Part shown: piece after piece, positions 1 through 7,983 of the stretch
Position numbering within the stretch: position 1 is the stretch's first letter
How the letters are laid out: the number at the start of each line of letters is the position of its first letter
Assembly (NCBI GenBank): GCA_036336695.1
Contig: JAYZFQ010000117.1
Coordinates: 1-30,864, forward strand
Reading direction: 5' to 3'
From: GCA-2729515 sp036336695
GTDB taxonomy: Bacteria; Myxococcota_A; UBA9160; SMWR01
DNA length: 30,864 bases
Notes under the pieces: model-generated
Told to the model about the DNA's origin: nothing
Seen by the model: only the letters and a program-made list of their open reading frames with translations
Database searches by the model: none
Position numbers and translations under genes: made by a program

Positions 1-2889
1 GATCGACTGGCCCCAATCGAATCCCCTCAACCGGTGCTCGTAGAAACCGTTCCCCAGGTCGAGGGTCTCGACGGTCACGCCCCAGGGATCGCCCGTGATC
101 CGGTGGGAACTGGTGAACCGGAAGGACCAGGAGTCCAGGTAGGCGCCGGTTTCGTTCCGGACGACCAGCTCGGCGGTAAAGCCACCCCACCAAAGCTCGC
201 CCCCGACTTCGACCGAGAGGCCCGTCAGGGCGGGCGCCGTGGGATCCGGCTCGCTCGGGACCTCCGGCTCACTCGGCGGATCCGCCGGGGGGTCACCCGG
301 CGTGTCGGCTGCCGGCGGCGCTGCCGGCGCGGAGGCAGACTCGAGGTTCTGTCCCACGGGATTGCCGAGCGAGACCATGCTCTGGAAGTACTCGATGACA
401 CCGGAGTCGGAAACATCCAGCGCATTCCACTGGGGCCAGTCGAACGTGTCGTTCATGAAGGGCTGCATCTGATCCCAACTCAGCACCGTGAGGTGATTCA
501 CGTCGTGGTTGATCGCAACCCCTTCGATCGAGCGAAAACCGTGGGTCCTTCCGTGCATCCACCCACCATAGTGAGGCTCCATCTTGAGGGTGTTGATGAA
601 CGTGTCCACGATGCCGTACTGCTCGAGATAGTCGGCGTACCCTGCGTGGCCGTACTGACGGACCATGTCCATGACCGCGGCCTTCATCTCGACCGGGTCG
701 GATACGGTTCGGGCGGTCCTCTGGATGTCGGCCAGGATTTGCGGATCGTAGGCCTCATCCGTGATCCAACCGACCTTGGCACCCTGCATCGCATACCAGA
801 GCCCAACACCCTGGAGGTCATTCCCCCAGGCCTGGCTGTTGTTGGTGAGCGATTCGTCGAAAGCCCACTCGCCGACCCCTTCGATCGTGACAGCCGGAAG
901 TCCAAGGAATGCCCGCAGGTTGTTGTAGGCCTCGTGCGCCTCGGTGGTGATGGCCGTTCGGCCGCCCACCAGTTCATGACCCTCGGAATTGTGGTTCGAG
1001 CCGTGGAAAGTTCCCCAGGTGGTGATATCGACATAGTCACCCGAGGCTGCCGGCGGGGCCATGTGCCCATGCGACCCCTCGTCGTGGCCCTCGTGATCCT
1101 CCATCGGGGGCATCACCGGTTCGGCCGGCGGTGTGGTGGCTTCGACCGCGCCGACGACACCGTCACCATCGATATCCACCTGGAAAAGCGATTCCTTGTC
1201 GGCGATCGATGAGGCACTCGGCCCCTCCTCGCCGACGAAGAACCCGCTTTCGTTGAGAATCCAGGCGTACACCTCCAGGCCGCCGCCGTCGAGCACGCGA
1301 AGCCGGCCCAGTTCATCCCGGGCTGCAGCCATGATCGTCGCACCCCCGCGCGTCAGGGGAACATCCCCTTCCCAGTAATCGTCGGAGCGGGTGATCAAAA
1401 TCGGCTGACCCCCTTGATCCTGGACATAGGCGAGCCCGGTCTCGGAATCCACCCACACACTGACGCTGGTCGTTGCCGCGACAAGTTGAAGCGTGGAGCC
1501 GTCGGCAGGGGCCTGACCTCCGCCGCCGTGCCCTTCGTGGTCCTCCATCGGGGCCGGGCCCGGGTCGTTCTCGCTCGGTGCTGCGGGCGGATCTTGCTGC
1601 GCCGGCTCTTCTTCAACCGGACCTTCCTCGACCGGGGCCTCTCCGGGCTCGGCCGGGCCCGGCTCCGGTTCGGAAATCGGAGTCGACGCTCCAGGGAGAT
1701 AACCGAGGTGATCGCCCAAGGGATCGCCCAGCACGACCATGCTCTGGAAGTACTCGAGTACGCGTGCATGCGAAACGTCGAGCGCCGGCCACTGGGGCCA
1801 ATCCCAGGTGTCGTTCATGAACGGCTGCATCTGGTCGTGGCTCAGTACCGTGAGGTGGTTCACATCGTGGGCAATGGCGACACCTTCGATCGACAGCCAA
1901 CCGTGCGCCCGATCGTGCATCCATCCCGCGTAGTGGGGTTCCATCTTCAGGGTGTTGATGAACGATTCGACGAAGCCATTTTCAGTCAGGTATTCGGCAA
2001 ACCCTTCGTGGTCATAGGCAGCCACCAGGGCCATGGCGTCCTCGGGGGCGCCCAGTCGCGCCGTCCGCTGGATATCTGCCACGGCTTGCGGGTCGAACTT
2101 GTCGTCGGCCATCCACCCGACCTTGGCTCCCTGCATCGCGTACCAGAGCCCGACCCCCTCCAGGTCGTTCCCCCATGCCTGGGTGTTGTTCGTGAGCGTG
2201 TTGGCGAATGCCCACTCGCCGATTTCCCCCATCGTCGCGGGAGCGAGACCGACGAAACGTCTCAGGTTGTTGTACGCAAGCAGCGCTTCCGTCGTGATCG
2301 CGGTGCGACCACCCACGAGGCCGTCGTCGCCGGTGTGGTGGCTTCCCTCGGAAGATCCGAACGTGGCCAGGTCGATGAAACCGCTGTCCGGGGCCGGGTG
2401 GACATGCGGCTCACCGCCCGAAAGCTCCGGATCGTCCAGCACCGGCGGCGCGACCGGAGCGTCCGAACAGACTGCTTCCGGCTCCTGTGTCCGATCGATG
2501 CAGAACCCGAAGGTCGTCGAAGTACCCGGCTGCAAGACCTGGTTCCCCGGACCCCCTACGACGCGCCAGGTGTGGTCCACCGTGCTCCCTTCGTGGTGGG
2601 AATGAATCGCGTAAAGCAGCTCCGCGTCCCAGGAGTCGGTGACGGACCCCTCAAGACCTATGTCGACTTGCCAAGCGCTGGGTGCGGTCCCGTGGTTCGT
2701 CACGACACCCTCGGCACAGCCCCCCGAACCCCAGTCCTCGTAGAAACTCACCTCGACCGAGAGCGGATCGACACCATGCGCAAGCGAAGTCGCCGGCCAG
2801 ATTATCGATACACATGCGATCAAAAGGCTCGCCTGTACCAAACGAGACCCTGCATACCAGCGTTCGTTGAAAAACTTATTCCGCGACAT
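1..2889 (-). CDS. Large secreted CBM2-containing protein with tandem unassigned domain (C-terminus cut by left edge)
   Basis: 963 codons are visible with no stop; the gene continues past base 1. ATG at 2889 has GGGAG about 7 nt upstream and a signal peptide ending SLA (residue 37), so the mature protein may begin with His38. Residues ~44-143 look like a CBM2 carbohydrate-binding module (conserved Trp, Cys pair, PGTSTTFGFC end). Residues ~170-393 and ~617-845 are two copies of the same domain, roughly two-thirds identical by eye, sharing VGGRTAITTEA, NDL.GVGLWYAMQGAKVGW, FINTLKMEPHY.GWMH and DVNHLTVLS. I do not recognise its family. Between them lie Pro/Glu-rich and His-rich linkers (MEDHEGH twice) and a module at ~463-580 ending FQVDIDGDGVVG, like the tryptophan-rich W_rich_C domain. 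A second CBM2 starts near residue 890. CBM2 modules bind cellulose or related glycans, so a role on extracellular polysaccharide is inferred. Enzymatic activity is not shown. Confidence 0.88.
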   Translation of the reverse strand, partial: MSRNKFFNERWYAGSRLVQASLLIACVSIIWPATSLAHGVDPLSVEVSFYEDWGSGGCAEGVVTNHGTAPSAWQVDIGLEGSVTDSWDAELLYAIHSHHEGSTVDHTWRVVGGPGNQVLQPGTSTTFGFCIDRTQEPEAVCSDAPVAPPVLDDPELSGGEPHVHPAPDSGFIDLATFGSSEGSHHTGDDGLVGGRTAITTEALLAYNNLRRFVGLAPATMGEIGEWAFANTLTNNTQAWGNDLEGVGLWYAMQGAKVGWMADDKFDPQAVADIQRTARLGAPEDAMALVAAYDHEGFAEYLTENGFVESFINTLKMEPHYAGWMHDRAHGWLSIEGVAIAHDVNHLTVLSHDQMQPFMNDTWDWPQWPALDVSHARVLEYFQSMVVLGDPLGDHLGYLPGASTPISEPEPGPAEPGEAPVEEGPVEEEPAQQDPPAAPSENDPGPAPMEDHEGHGGGGQAPADGSTLQLVAATTSVSVWVDSETGLAYVQDQGGQPILITRSDDYWEGDVPLTRGGATIMAAARDELGRLRVLDGGGLEVYAWILNESGFFVGEEGPSASSIADKESLFQVDIDGDGVVGAVEATTPPAEPVMPPMEDHEGHDEGSHGHMAPPAASGDYVDITTWGTFHGSNHNSEGHELVGGRTAITTEAHEAYNNLRAFLGLPAVTIEGVGEWAFDESLTNNSQAWGNDLQGVGLWYAMQGAKVGWITDEAYDPQILADIQRTARTVSDPVEMKAAVMDMVRQYGHAGYADYLEQYGIVDTFINTLKMEPHYGGWMHGRTHGFRSIEGVAINHDVNHLTVLSWDQMQPFMNDTFDWPQWNALDVSDSGVIEYFQSMVSLGNPVGQNLESASAPAAPPAADTPGDPPADPPSEPEVPSEPDPTAPALTGLSVEVGGELWWGGFTAELVVRNETGAYLDSWSFRFTSSHRITGDPWGVTVETLDLGNGFYEHRLRGFDWGQSI

Positions 2890-3278
2890 CAAAGATTCTC
2901 CCTTCCCTGACCATCGGAATCCATGTCCCTTTGAGCGTGGTTCGCCTCGCCACTGATTTCCGACCAAAGCGTACGCAAGGAAGCGGTTTGTCCCTGTGAC
3001 CCGAAACACCGAAACGCACGAGCAGAAAACACACCGCACCGGATTCCATGGAGTGTTGAGCAGCAACCGATTTCGCATCTGTGATGGTCGTCATCACTCC
3101 GCGAGCTTTTTCCGGAAACCGGACGAGCGAATCCCTCAAATGGGCCAGGGATTTCGCTCTCACCCGAACAGGGGATGGGAAATCCCCAAAACGGCGGGAA
3201 AGCCGTTCTCCGAGCGGTTTTGTCCCGTTCTAGTTTCGGCGCGCCCTCAGCAAGCGAATGACCTGGGAACGCGACGCC
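2890..3278. other. Intergenic region with serial hairpins, no supported gene
   Basis: This 389-bp gap between the large CBM2 protein and the small membrane protein must hold the 5' region of the CBM2 gene. Short open frames on both strands have no ribosome-binding site or recognisable protein character. Three consecutive inverted repeats lie between 3125 and 3207 and are listed separately. No clear sigma-70 promoter was found. Confidence 0.6.
3125..3207 (-). terminator. Three-hairpin cluster, possible terminator for the 3279-3794 gene
   Basis: Reading the minus strand downstream of the membrane protein, the first hairpin (3207-3190) has arms AACGGC/GCCGTT followed by TTTT, a weak intrinsic terminator shape. 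The second (3187-3171) has arms GGGGAT/ATCCCC. The third (3159-3125) has a 12-bp stem with one bulge (arms GAGCGAAATCCCT/AGGGATTCGCTC) and a 10-nt loop. The run of hairpins is directly visible; the terminator role is inferred. They could instead be part of the CBM2 gene leader. Confidence 0.35.
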
Positions 3279-3794
3279 CTAGGCAGCGCCTGCTTCGCCG
3301 AGAGACGGGCACCGTGCGATTTCCAGCTTCGATCGACGCACCGCCATGAAGAGCAGCACAGCGATCACGATGAGTTTCGGAATCCGCACGGCCAACGCGG
3401 GTGGGGTGTATTCGAAATATTCGGGTGTGAGCGGATGCAACGCCGTCACGACGAAACCGAGGAGCGATTCGAGCAGCAGGAACGCCAACATCAGGGGAAT
3501 CAGGCTGCGATAACGCCACAGCACGAGAGCGTAGAGCACCGTGAACATCATCTGGGTTACTCCGCCGACAGCACTGAACATGTAAATGATGTTATTCGGA
3601 TCGGCCGGGCCTTCAAACGGAAATACGATGATACTTGCAATCGAGTTGACGCCACTATCCGACTTGAGCAAGTGAACAGTGCTGCTGAATATCTGCGTTG
3701 CAAAAAGCAGGCAAAACCCGTAGAGCGGAACCGGCCCGCCCCGGTATTCGTTCGTTGCACGGCGCGGAAGCACGACATCGATGATCGAGGTCAT
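3279..3794 (-). CDS. Small integral membrane protein, unknown function
   Basis: 171 residues with four probable membrane helices: around PLYGFCLLFATQIFSSTVHL, a long stretch covering IIYMFSAVGGVTQMMFTVLY, LMLAFLLLESLLGFVVTAL and IPKLIVIAVLLFMAV, ending in a short basic cytoplasmic tail. ATG at 3794 has AAGGAAC just upstream; an ATG eight codons earlier (3818) has no ribosome-binding site. It lies downstream of another membrane protein on the same strand (gap ~130 bp) and may be co-transcribed with it. I do not recognise the family. Confidence 0.75.
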   Translation of the reverse strand: MTSIIDVVLPRRATNEYRGGPVPLYGFCLLFATQIFSSTVHLLKSDSGVNSIASIIVFPFEGPADPNNIIYMFSAVGGVTQMMFTVLYALVLWRYRSLIPLMLAFLLLESLLGFVVTALHPLTPEYFEYTPPALAVRIPKLIVIAVLLFMAVRRSKLEIARCPSLGEAGAA

Positions 3795-3922
3795 TTCGTT
3801 CCTTTCAGAACCCGGCATTGCGAATTCGATGCTTTACCCGGTGGCAGAGCGTACCCACGACACGGCGGGTGCCCTCGGGCGCGTGATCGAACTCGCTGGC
3901 GGCGCGGGATACCCGGTTCAAG

Positions 3923-4564
3923 CTACTGGAGTCGCCGGCGCGCCGCTTCGCGCCAACTGAGGGCGCACCCGACCAGGCCGAAGAGCAGGGCCAGCAGGAT
4001 CCGAGGGTCACCCAGTTGGAACCACGGATCGATGGGAAAGGCGATGGTCTTGCGCATGGCGGCCACCTTGAAATCGTGGGCGTCGGCGAACTCGGAGTTC
4101 CCCGCGATCTCCAACAAGTCACGCCGGCTCCGGTAACGCATGCCGGCACCCCGGGTCCATTGCTCCATCCCCTCGGCGTTCATGAGATCCATGGCACTGT
4201 TGGCGGCCTGGCCATACAAGACCGGGTGGGACGCCCTGGAAAGCAGCTCCGGCAACATGTAGTCCATGTATTTCGCCAGCACCTCGTCACTCGTCTCGCC
4301 GGACGCCACGCCATCGATCTGCAGCGGTTCCTCGTACATGTCGATGACGTTCACCATCACGAAATCGTCGCCAGTGTCTTCTTCCATGAACGTCCGCAGC
4401 CGCGCGATGTTTTCGGAAGAGGGCGCCGGCTCCCTACTCTCGATTTCCGCGAGGTAGTAAGCAATCTCCGCTTCGGTAAGCGGCCCACCGAACGAGGTGT
4501 ACCAACTGAAGAAGGCTGCGTAGAGACCAAACAGAACCAGCCAGATCCAGCCCGTGCGTGTCAT
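3923..4564 (-). CDS. Membrane-tethered protein with dimeric alpha/beta-barrel-like domain
   Basis: 213 residues. An N-terminal membrane helix (GWIWLVLFGLYAAFFSW) and a C-terminal one (ILLALLFGLVGCALSW) bracket a soluble domain of about 150 residues. The soluble part (FVMVNVIDMYEE, a YMDYMLPELLSRASHPVLYG stretch, then GMRYRSRRDLLEIA and a KVAAMRKTIAFP segment) resembles dimeric alpha/beta-barrel proteins of the DUF1330/EthD type, with the strand-helix order and RYRSRR signature. The ATG at 4564 is preferred: GAGGAG lies 9 nt upstream, whereas a TTG three codons earlier directly abuts that sequence. The substrate is unknown. The double membrane anchor on such a domain is unusual. Confidence 0.75.
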   Translation of the reverse strand: MTRTGWIWLVLFGLYAAFFSWYTSFGGPLTEAEIAYYLAEIESREPAPSSENIARLRTFMEEDTGDDFVMVNVIDMYEEPLQIDGVASGETSDEVLAKYMDYMLPELLSRASHPVLYGQAANSAMDLMNAEGMEQWTRGAGMRYRSRRDLLEIAGNSEFADAHDFKVAAMRKTIAFPIDPWFQLGDPRILLALLFGLVGCALSWREAARRRLQ

Positions 4565-4718
4565 GGTCGGCAACTCCTCGCTCGCAGTGGGAAACCCATC
4601 GCTTCAATGCGCTCGGGAAGCACTCGCTGCCCTCCCCCTCTCGGGCGCCGCTTGGAAACGGCCACTATAGGCAATGAGTGGATCTCGCCGGCTTTTCGGG
4701 TCGCGGTGCAACGACGCT

Positions 4719-5354
4719 TCAAGCCGAGCCCTGCGGTGGCGGAACGAACGGATCCGTAGACCCGGCGTCGAGACCCTTGCGGAATTCCACATAACTTCGG
4801 CCCGCTTCTGTACGAATGCCGAGTCTTGCGAAACCATTGGATAGATAGAACGCGATGGCCGGGTTCTCTGCCTCGTCGAGCGTCTTGACGTAGTAGGCCT
4901 CGTACCCCTCTTCCCGCAAGGCGGCGTCGACCCGCTGGATGATCTTCGCGCCGAGACCGGTCCCCCGTGCATCCGGGTCGGTAAAGATATAGGTGATCTC
5001 GGGCGCCGGGTGGGGCTCCGCTGTCTTTCCCGTGGCGTCCTGGATCAAACCGCGGAGATACGCGCGAAATGCGGCGTTCCGAAGCGCCGGAAACGCGGCG
5101 GCCATGAGCGACGACAACGTGCCTCGCGCGATCCGGGCCTGGAGGGAGTTCGGAGCCAGGCTCACCACGCATACGCTCGCGACCCGACCGTCCAAGCGCT
5201 CCACGAACAGGCGCTCCCGGGTCGAGGCCGCCAGGAAGCTGTAGAAGCGCGCCGCGTAGCGCTCGCCGAGCAGCGCCGGGAGCGAATCGTCGATGCTCTG
5301 GACGTGCAGCGACGCGATGCACTCGATGTCAGCGCCCGAGAGCGCGGCACACAT
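4719..5354 (-). CDS. GNAT-family N-acetyltransferase
   Basis: 211 residues. The acetyl-CoA-binding motif A is clear (ITYIFTDPDARGTGLGAKII, residues ~120-140), followed by the typical ERVDAALREEGYEA-like helix and the motif-B region AIAFYLSNGFARLG. GNAT enzymes transfer an acetyl group from acetyl-CoA to an amine; the acceptor cannot be predicted. ATG at 5354 has GGAGGG 5 nt upstream. The gene is divergent from the secreted Cys-rich protein at 5626, and a CRP-type site lies about 85 bp upstream of its start. Confidence 0.88.
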   Translation of the reverse strand: MCAALSGADIECIASLHVQSIDDSLPALLGERYAARFYSFLAASTRERLFVERLDGRVASVCVVSLAPNSLQARIARGTLSSLMAAAFPALRNAAFRAYLRGLIQDATGKTAEPHPAPEITYIFTDPDARGTGLGAKIIQRVDAALREEGYEAYYVKTLDEAENPAIAFYLSNGFARLGIRTEAGRSYVEFRKGLDAGSTDPFVPPPQGSA

Positions 5355-5439
5355 GGTTCCCTCCGGCGCCCAACTTTCGAACGATACCGGATTCGTACGC
5401 GTGCGGCAGAAAAGGTTCGCAACTCCAGGGAATTTCGCC

Positions 5440-5455
5440 TGTGAACTGTTTCACA
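5440..5455. promoter_or_regulatory. CRP-type binding site (TGTGA-N6-TCACA)
   Basis: The sequence TGTGAACTGTTTCACA matches the CRP consensus half-sites TGTGA and TCACA with the canonical 6-bp spacer. It sits inside a slightly longer inverted repeat (CTGTGAA/TTCACAG, 5439-5456). It lies between the divergent acetyltransferase and Cys-rich protein genes. A weak promoter for the acetyltransferase (TTGCGA at 5422-5417, TACGAA at 5397-5392, 19-bp spacer) would put the site about 62 bp upstream of transcription start, near the class I activator position. Occupancy is inferred; no CRP-family gene is in the window. Confidence 0.6.
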
Positions 5456-5625
5456 GCCCTTCAGTGACCTGGCTTCCTACGCTTTCGTTGAACCCGAAAG
5501 CCGAGGCGGCCGTGAAAACATTCCGCTCCAAGCATTCGATCCATTCCTGGGGGCGCTCGCTCTAACACGCGAATCACAGCTGCGTTTTCGGGTCCGAAAA
5601 ACCCTCCGCTAGAAAGGACCCTGCC

Positions 5626-6450
5626 ATGTTCGATTCGAAATTTCTCAAGTCTCGCCCGCTCAGCGCCGTGGTTCTGGTTGCGTTCCTCCTGCAGCCAGCC
5701 ATCGCTTTCACCCAGTCCAAGGACAACGTCCGGCTGAGCCTTGCCTATACATCGGAGGGACACCCTGCCGATGCGACGCTCTTCTTCGGAAATCTCGACG
5801 GAGATCGCGTAGCGGCGGGAGGGCCGGTCCTGTTCGAGGGCTACCTCGTCGATTACGCCACGGGAATCAACCACCCCTATTCCGTCGAGATTCTGGCCGA
5901 CGTGCTCGCCGGCATCACCATGGATCCCGCGCCCCAACTCGAAGACTCGCCAGAACAGGTCTACAACATCTACCAGGACGGCGAGCGGGTTCCCGTCACG
6001 CTGCACATGGAAACCAGCGCAGACCCCCTCAAGGCGAATAGCTACGTTCACACCGGCAGCTTTGTCTTTGAAGAGACCGGAAAGGTCGTGACCTTTTCAG
6101 CGCTCAACGACCCGGTGCCCGTAGTCGTTATCGTTGGCGGCGCCATCGTTCTCTTGATCTGTGGCGCGAATATCATCGCCGAGCTGGTCGAATCTTGCGC
6201 GGAAGAGGCCAAGAACGCTTGCGAGCCCAACGGGGTGAAGTGGTGCGAGGCGAGGATCACCGCTTGGTCGCTCCTCATGGGGTGCTCGAGTGAATGCCGC
6301 TTCGTCTGCCATTCCCCGGCACCGCCGAAGGTCAAGGGCCCGCCCGCAAAGGGCGTCTCGATCGACTCGGGCTACCACGAGGCCAAGGGGATCACGCTCT
6401 CGAATTCGACGCATACGCCCCTTCCCAAAGCCCTCTTGGCACCGCGCTGA
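5626..6450 (+). CDS. Exported protein with internal membrane helix and Cys-rich tail, unknown
   Basis: 274 residues. ATG at 5626 has AAAGGA 8 nt upstream. A signal peptide (SAVVLVAFLLQPAIAFTQ) precedes a beta-rich extracytoplasmic domain of about 130 residues. Next come a hydrophobic helix (VPVVVIVGGAIVLLIC, ~162-178) and a compact segment with eight Cys within ~60 residues (LIC, ESC, NAC, KWC, MGC, SEC, FVC and CHS region). The C-terminus is Pro/Lys/Ser-rich. No family is recognised. The Cys spacing suggests either disulfide locking on the periplasmic side or metal binding. Upstream lies a CRP-type site. The gene converges with the aspartic protease downstream. Confidence 0.8.
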   Translation: MFDSKFLKSRPLSAVVLVAFLLQPAIAFTQSKDNVRLSLAYTSEGHPADATLFFGNLDGDRVAAGGPVLFEGYLVDYATGINHPYSVEILADVLAGITMDPAPQLEDSPEQVYNIYQDGERVPVTLHMETSADPLKANSYVHTGSFVFEETGKVVTFSALNDPVPVVVIVGGAIVLLICGANIIAELVESCAEEAKNACEPNGVKWCEARITAWSLLMGCSSECRFVCHSPAPPKVKGPPAKGVSIDSGYHEAKGITLSNSTHTPLPKALLAPR

Positions 6451-6622
6451 GGCGCCCTGAACACTCGCCGCCCCGGGAGAAACGGAGACCGTCGTTCCGA
6501 TGTCTCCGCGACCGCTGGCAAAACGGCCATGCGCGCTCCCGGGGCGGCACCAGCCACTCAGGCTCGGAAAATCCGGGAACCGCCTCGGGTCTACGCGGTT
6601 CGAAGCGAAGCGCCGGCGAGCG

Positions 6623-7846
6623 CTACTCCGAGGGCAACGGTTCGCCCAAGGGGACCGCGCCGCGAACCCCACTGAATTCGACTGGAACCGCGCCCCCCGC
6701 TCCCACGGGGCGGCGGCCCCGAAGCGCCTCGCCCGCCACCATCGAAGCGGCGATCGCCTCAGCGGTCAGCGCGTCGCCCCCGGCGCCAGGGAAGCTGTCC
6801 CCGGCCCGAAGACCATAGGCATCCGCCAGGCTCCCCTCTCGAACGAATTGCACCCGGATGGTACCGGGGTAGGAAATCAGGTACGCGCCGGTGTCCCGGC
6901 CGTAGCGAAGATCGGTTCCATGAAACGTGGGGGACACGCCCTCTCGCCGTTTGAGCCAGATGCGTTCGTTTCGGTAGTCCAACCGGACCTTGAACTGCGA
7001 GATGATCTCGTAACCGATCAGGGAATCGGTATTGCCACCCACGTTGAATGCCCCGCGCGGGGAGACCTCCATCGGGAGTTCACCGAGATCGAAGGGACCG
7101 ATCCCCACCCGTTGCTTCTCCTGGAACTGCAGTTCCGTCCTCCCCCGCGTGAACTGTCCGATCGCGTAAACGGGGAGAGCAGACGTGTCCAGGCCGACCT
7201 TCCGCAGCGCCTTTCCAGACGCCAGGACGGTTCCGGGAGCGCCCGTGTCCAGCAGCGCCGAGAGCGGCTTTTCGCCCCCGATCTCCAGCGAAACGAAGGG
7301 CCGGTTGGCCACGAAAGCGGACGGAATGACCGCTTCATCGGGTGCTGTCACGGATTCCGGCACAGAGAACTTCGCGGGGTCGTAGAAGCGCACCTTGCGC
7401 GCCTCGAAATCGAGTTCCACGACGAACTGCGCCAGGAACCGACCTCCCAGAACGCCGTATTCCCAGCCGACACCCGAGGACTGGTCCGACCAGCGCGTGT
7501 CGACTCGGAAGCGCAGCGGAACTCCCAGGCGCGTATCGCGGATGTAAGGAGAAGTCTTGGCGCGTCGGATGCTGACGCCGTTTCTTTTCGCCGCCGCGGG
7601 TGTCAGGACAGTGTCCTGCGCACCCGTATCGAGAAAGAGCAGAAACGGTTTCCGCCCCTCCTGCGCGAGGTTGATGCCGATGCGGTTGCGCTCGCCCGGA
7701 ATGACCTCGAACGGCAACTCGCCCACCAGCGCCGCAGCCGCAGGCTCGCTCCCGGCTTCCGGGGACGACGCGTCGGCTCCGAGCGAAGCAACCGCCACCA
7801 CGATCGAGACGCACCCTGCGAGCACGCCGGCGCATATTCGGCGCAT
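6623..7846 (-). CDS. Exported two-domain retropepsin-like aspartic protease with PDZ-like C-terminus
   Basis: 407 residues from ATG 7846, chosen because it opens a good signal peptide (MRRICAGVLAGCVSIVVAVA). A TTG 22 codons upstream has no ribosome-binding site. Two homologous aspartyl-protease lobes each carry a DTG triad: LFLDTGAQDT (Asp73) and ALLDTGAPGT (Asp200). Each is followed by the psi-loop-like hydrophobic region (VLGGRFLAQF and SLIGYEIISQF). From ~315 the tail (VQFVREGSLADAYGLRAGD) is PDZ-like. Retropepsin-like enzymes normally dimerise to form the active site; here both halves are in one chain. The likely location is periplasm or cell surface; the substrate is unknown. Confidence 0.85.
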   Translation of the reverse strand: MRRICAGVLAGCVSIVVAVASLGADASSPEAGSEPAAAALVGELPFEVIPGERNRIGINLAQEGRKPFLLFLDTGAQDTVLTPAAAKRNGVSIRRAKTSPYIRDTRLGVPLRFRVDTRWSDQSSGVGWEYGVLGGRFLAQFVVELDFEARKVRFYDPAKFSVPESVTAPDEAVIPSAFVANRPFVSLEIGGEKPLSALLDTGAPGTVLASGKALRKVGLDTSALPVYAIGQFTRGRTELQFQEKQRVGIGPFDLGELPMEVSPRGAFNVGGNTDSLIGYEIISQFKVRLDYRNERIWLKRREGVSPTFHGTDLRYGRDTGAYLISYPGTIRVQFVREGSLADAYGLRAGDSFPGAGGDALTAEAIAASMVAGEALRGRRPVGAGGAVPVEFSGVRGAVPLGEPLPSE

Positions 7847-7983
7847 GCCCTTTCTTACCACACCGACCGAACCGAGGGCAAGGCTCGCGACGCGTTCGAC
7901 CTGTCCCGCCAAGCTGGATCAGATAGATCGACTAATTAACATTCTCTAACTGCGCAGTAGTTCACAAGCATCGTTCTCGATCG

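Noticed and set aside
2700..2889. Lytic polysaccharide mono-oxygenase, because the mature protein may start with His
   Set aside because: The residues after His38 run straight into a CBM2-like fold, and no AA10 domain or second brace His was seen.
34..2910. Two long plus-strand open frames (34-1212 and 1414-2910)
   Set aside because: They are antisense to the CBM2 protein, rich in Arg/Val/His without domain character, and lack ribosome-binding sites. The minus frame gives a signal peptide, CBM2 modules and a clear internal repeat.
2890..3010. Possible cyclic-di-GMP riboswitch upstream of the CBM2 gene (CACAGGGACAAACC)
   Set aside because: Only part of the first conserved block is similar. 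The second block (GGGACGCAAAGC-type) and the GAAA tetraloop pairing are not found.
2996..3349. Small plus-strand open frame in the intergenic gap
   Set aside because: No ribosome-binding site, Arg/Lys/His-rich without pattern, and it runs into the 3' end of the opposite membrane protein gene.
7949..7958. Ten-bp palindrome ACTGCGCAGT between the P450 and the protease
   Set aside because: Short enough to occur by chance and not extended by flanking complementarity.
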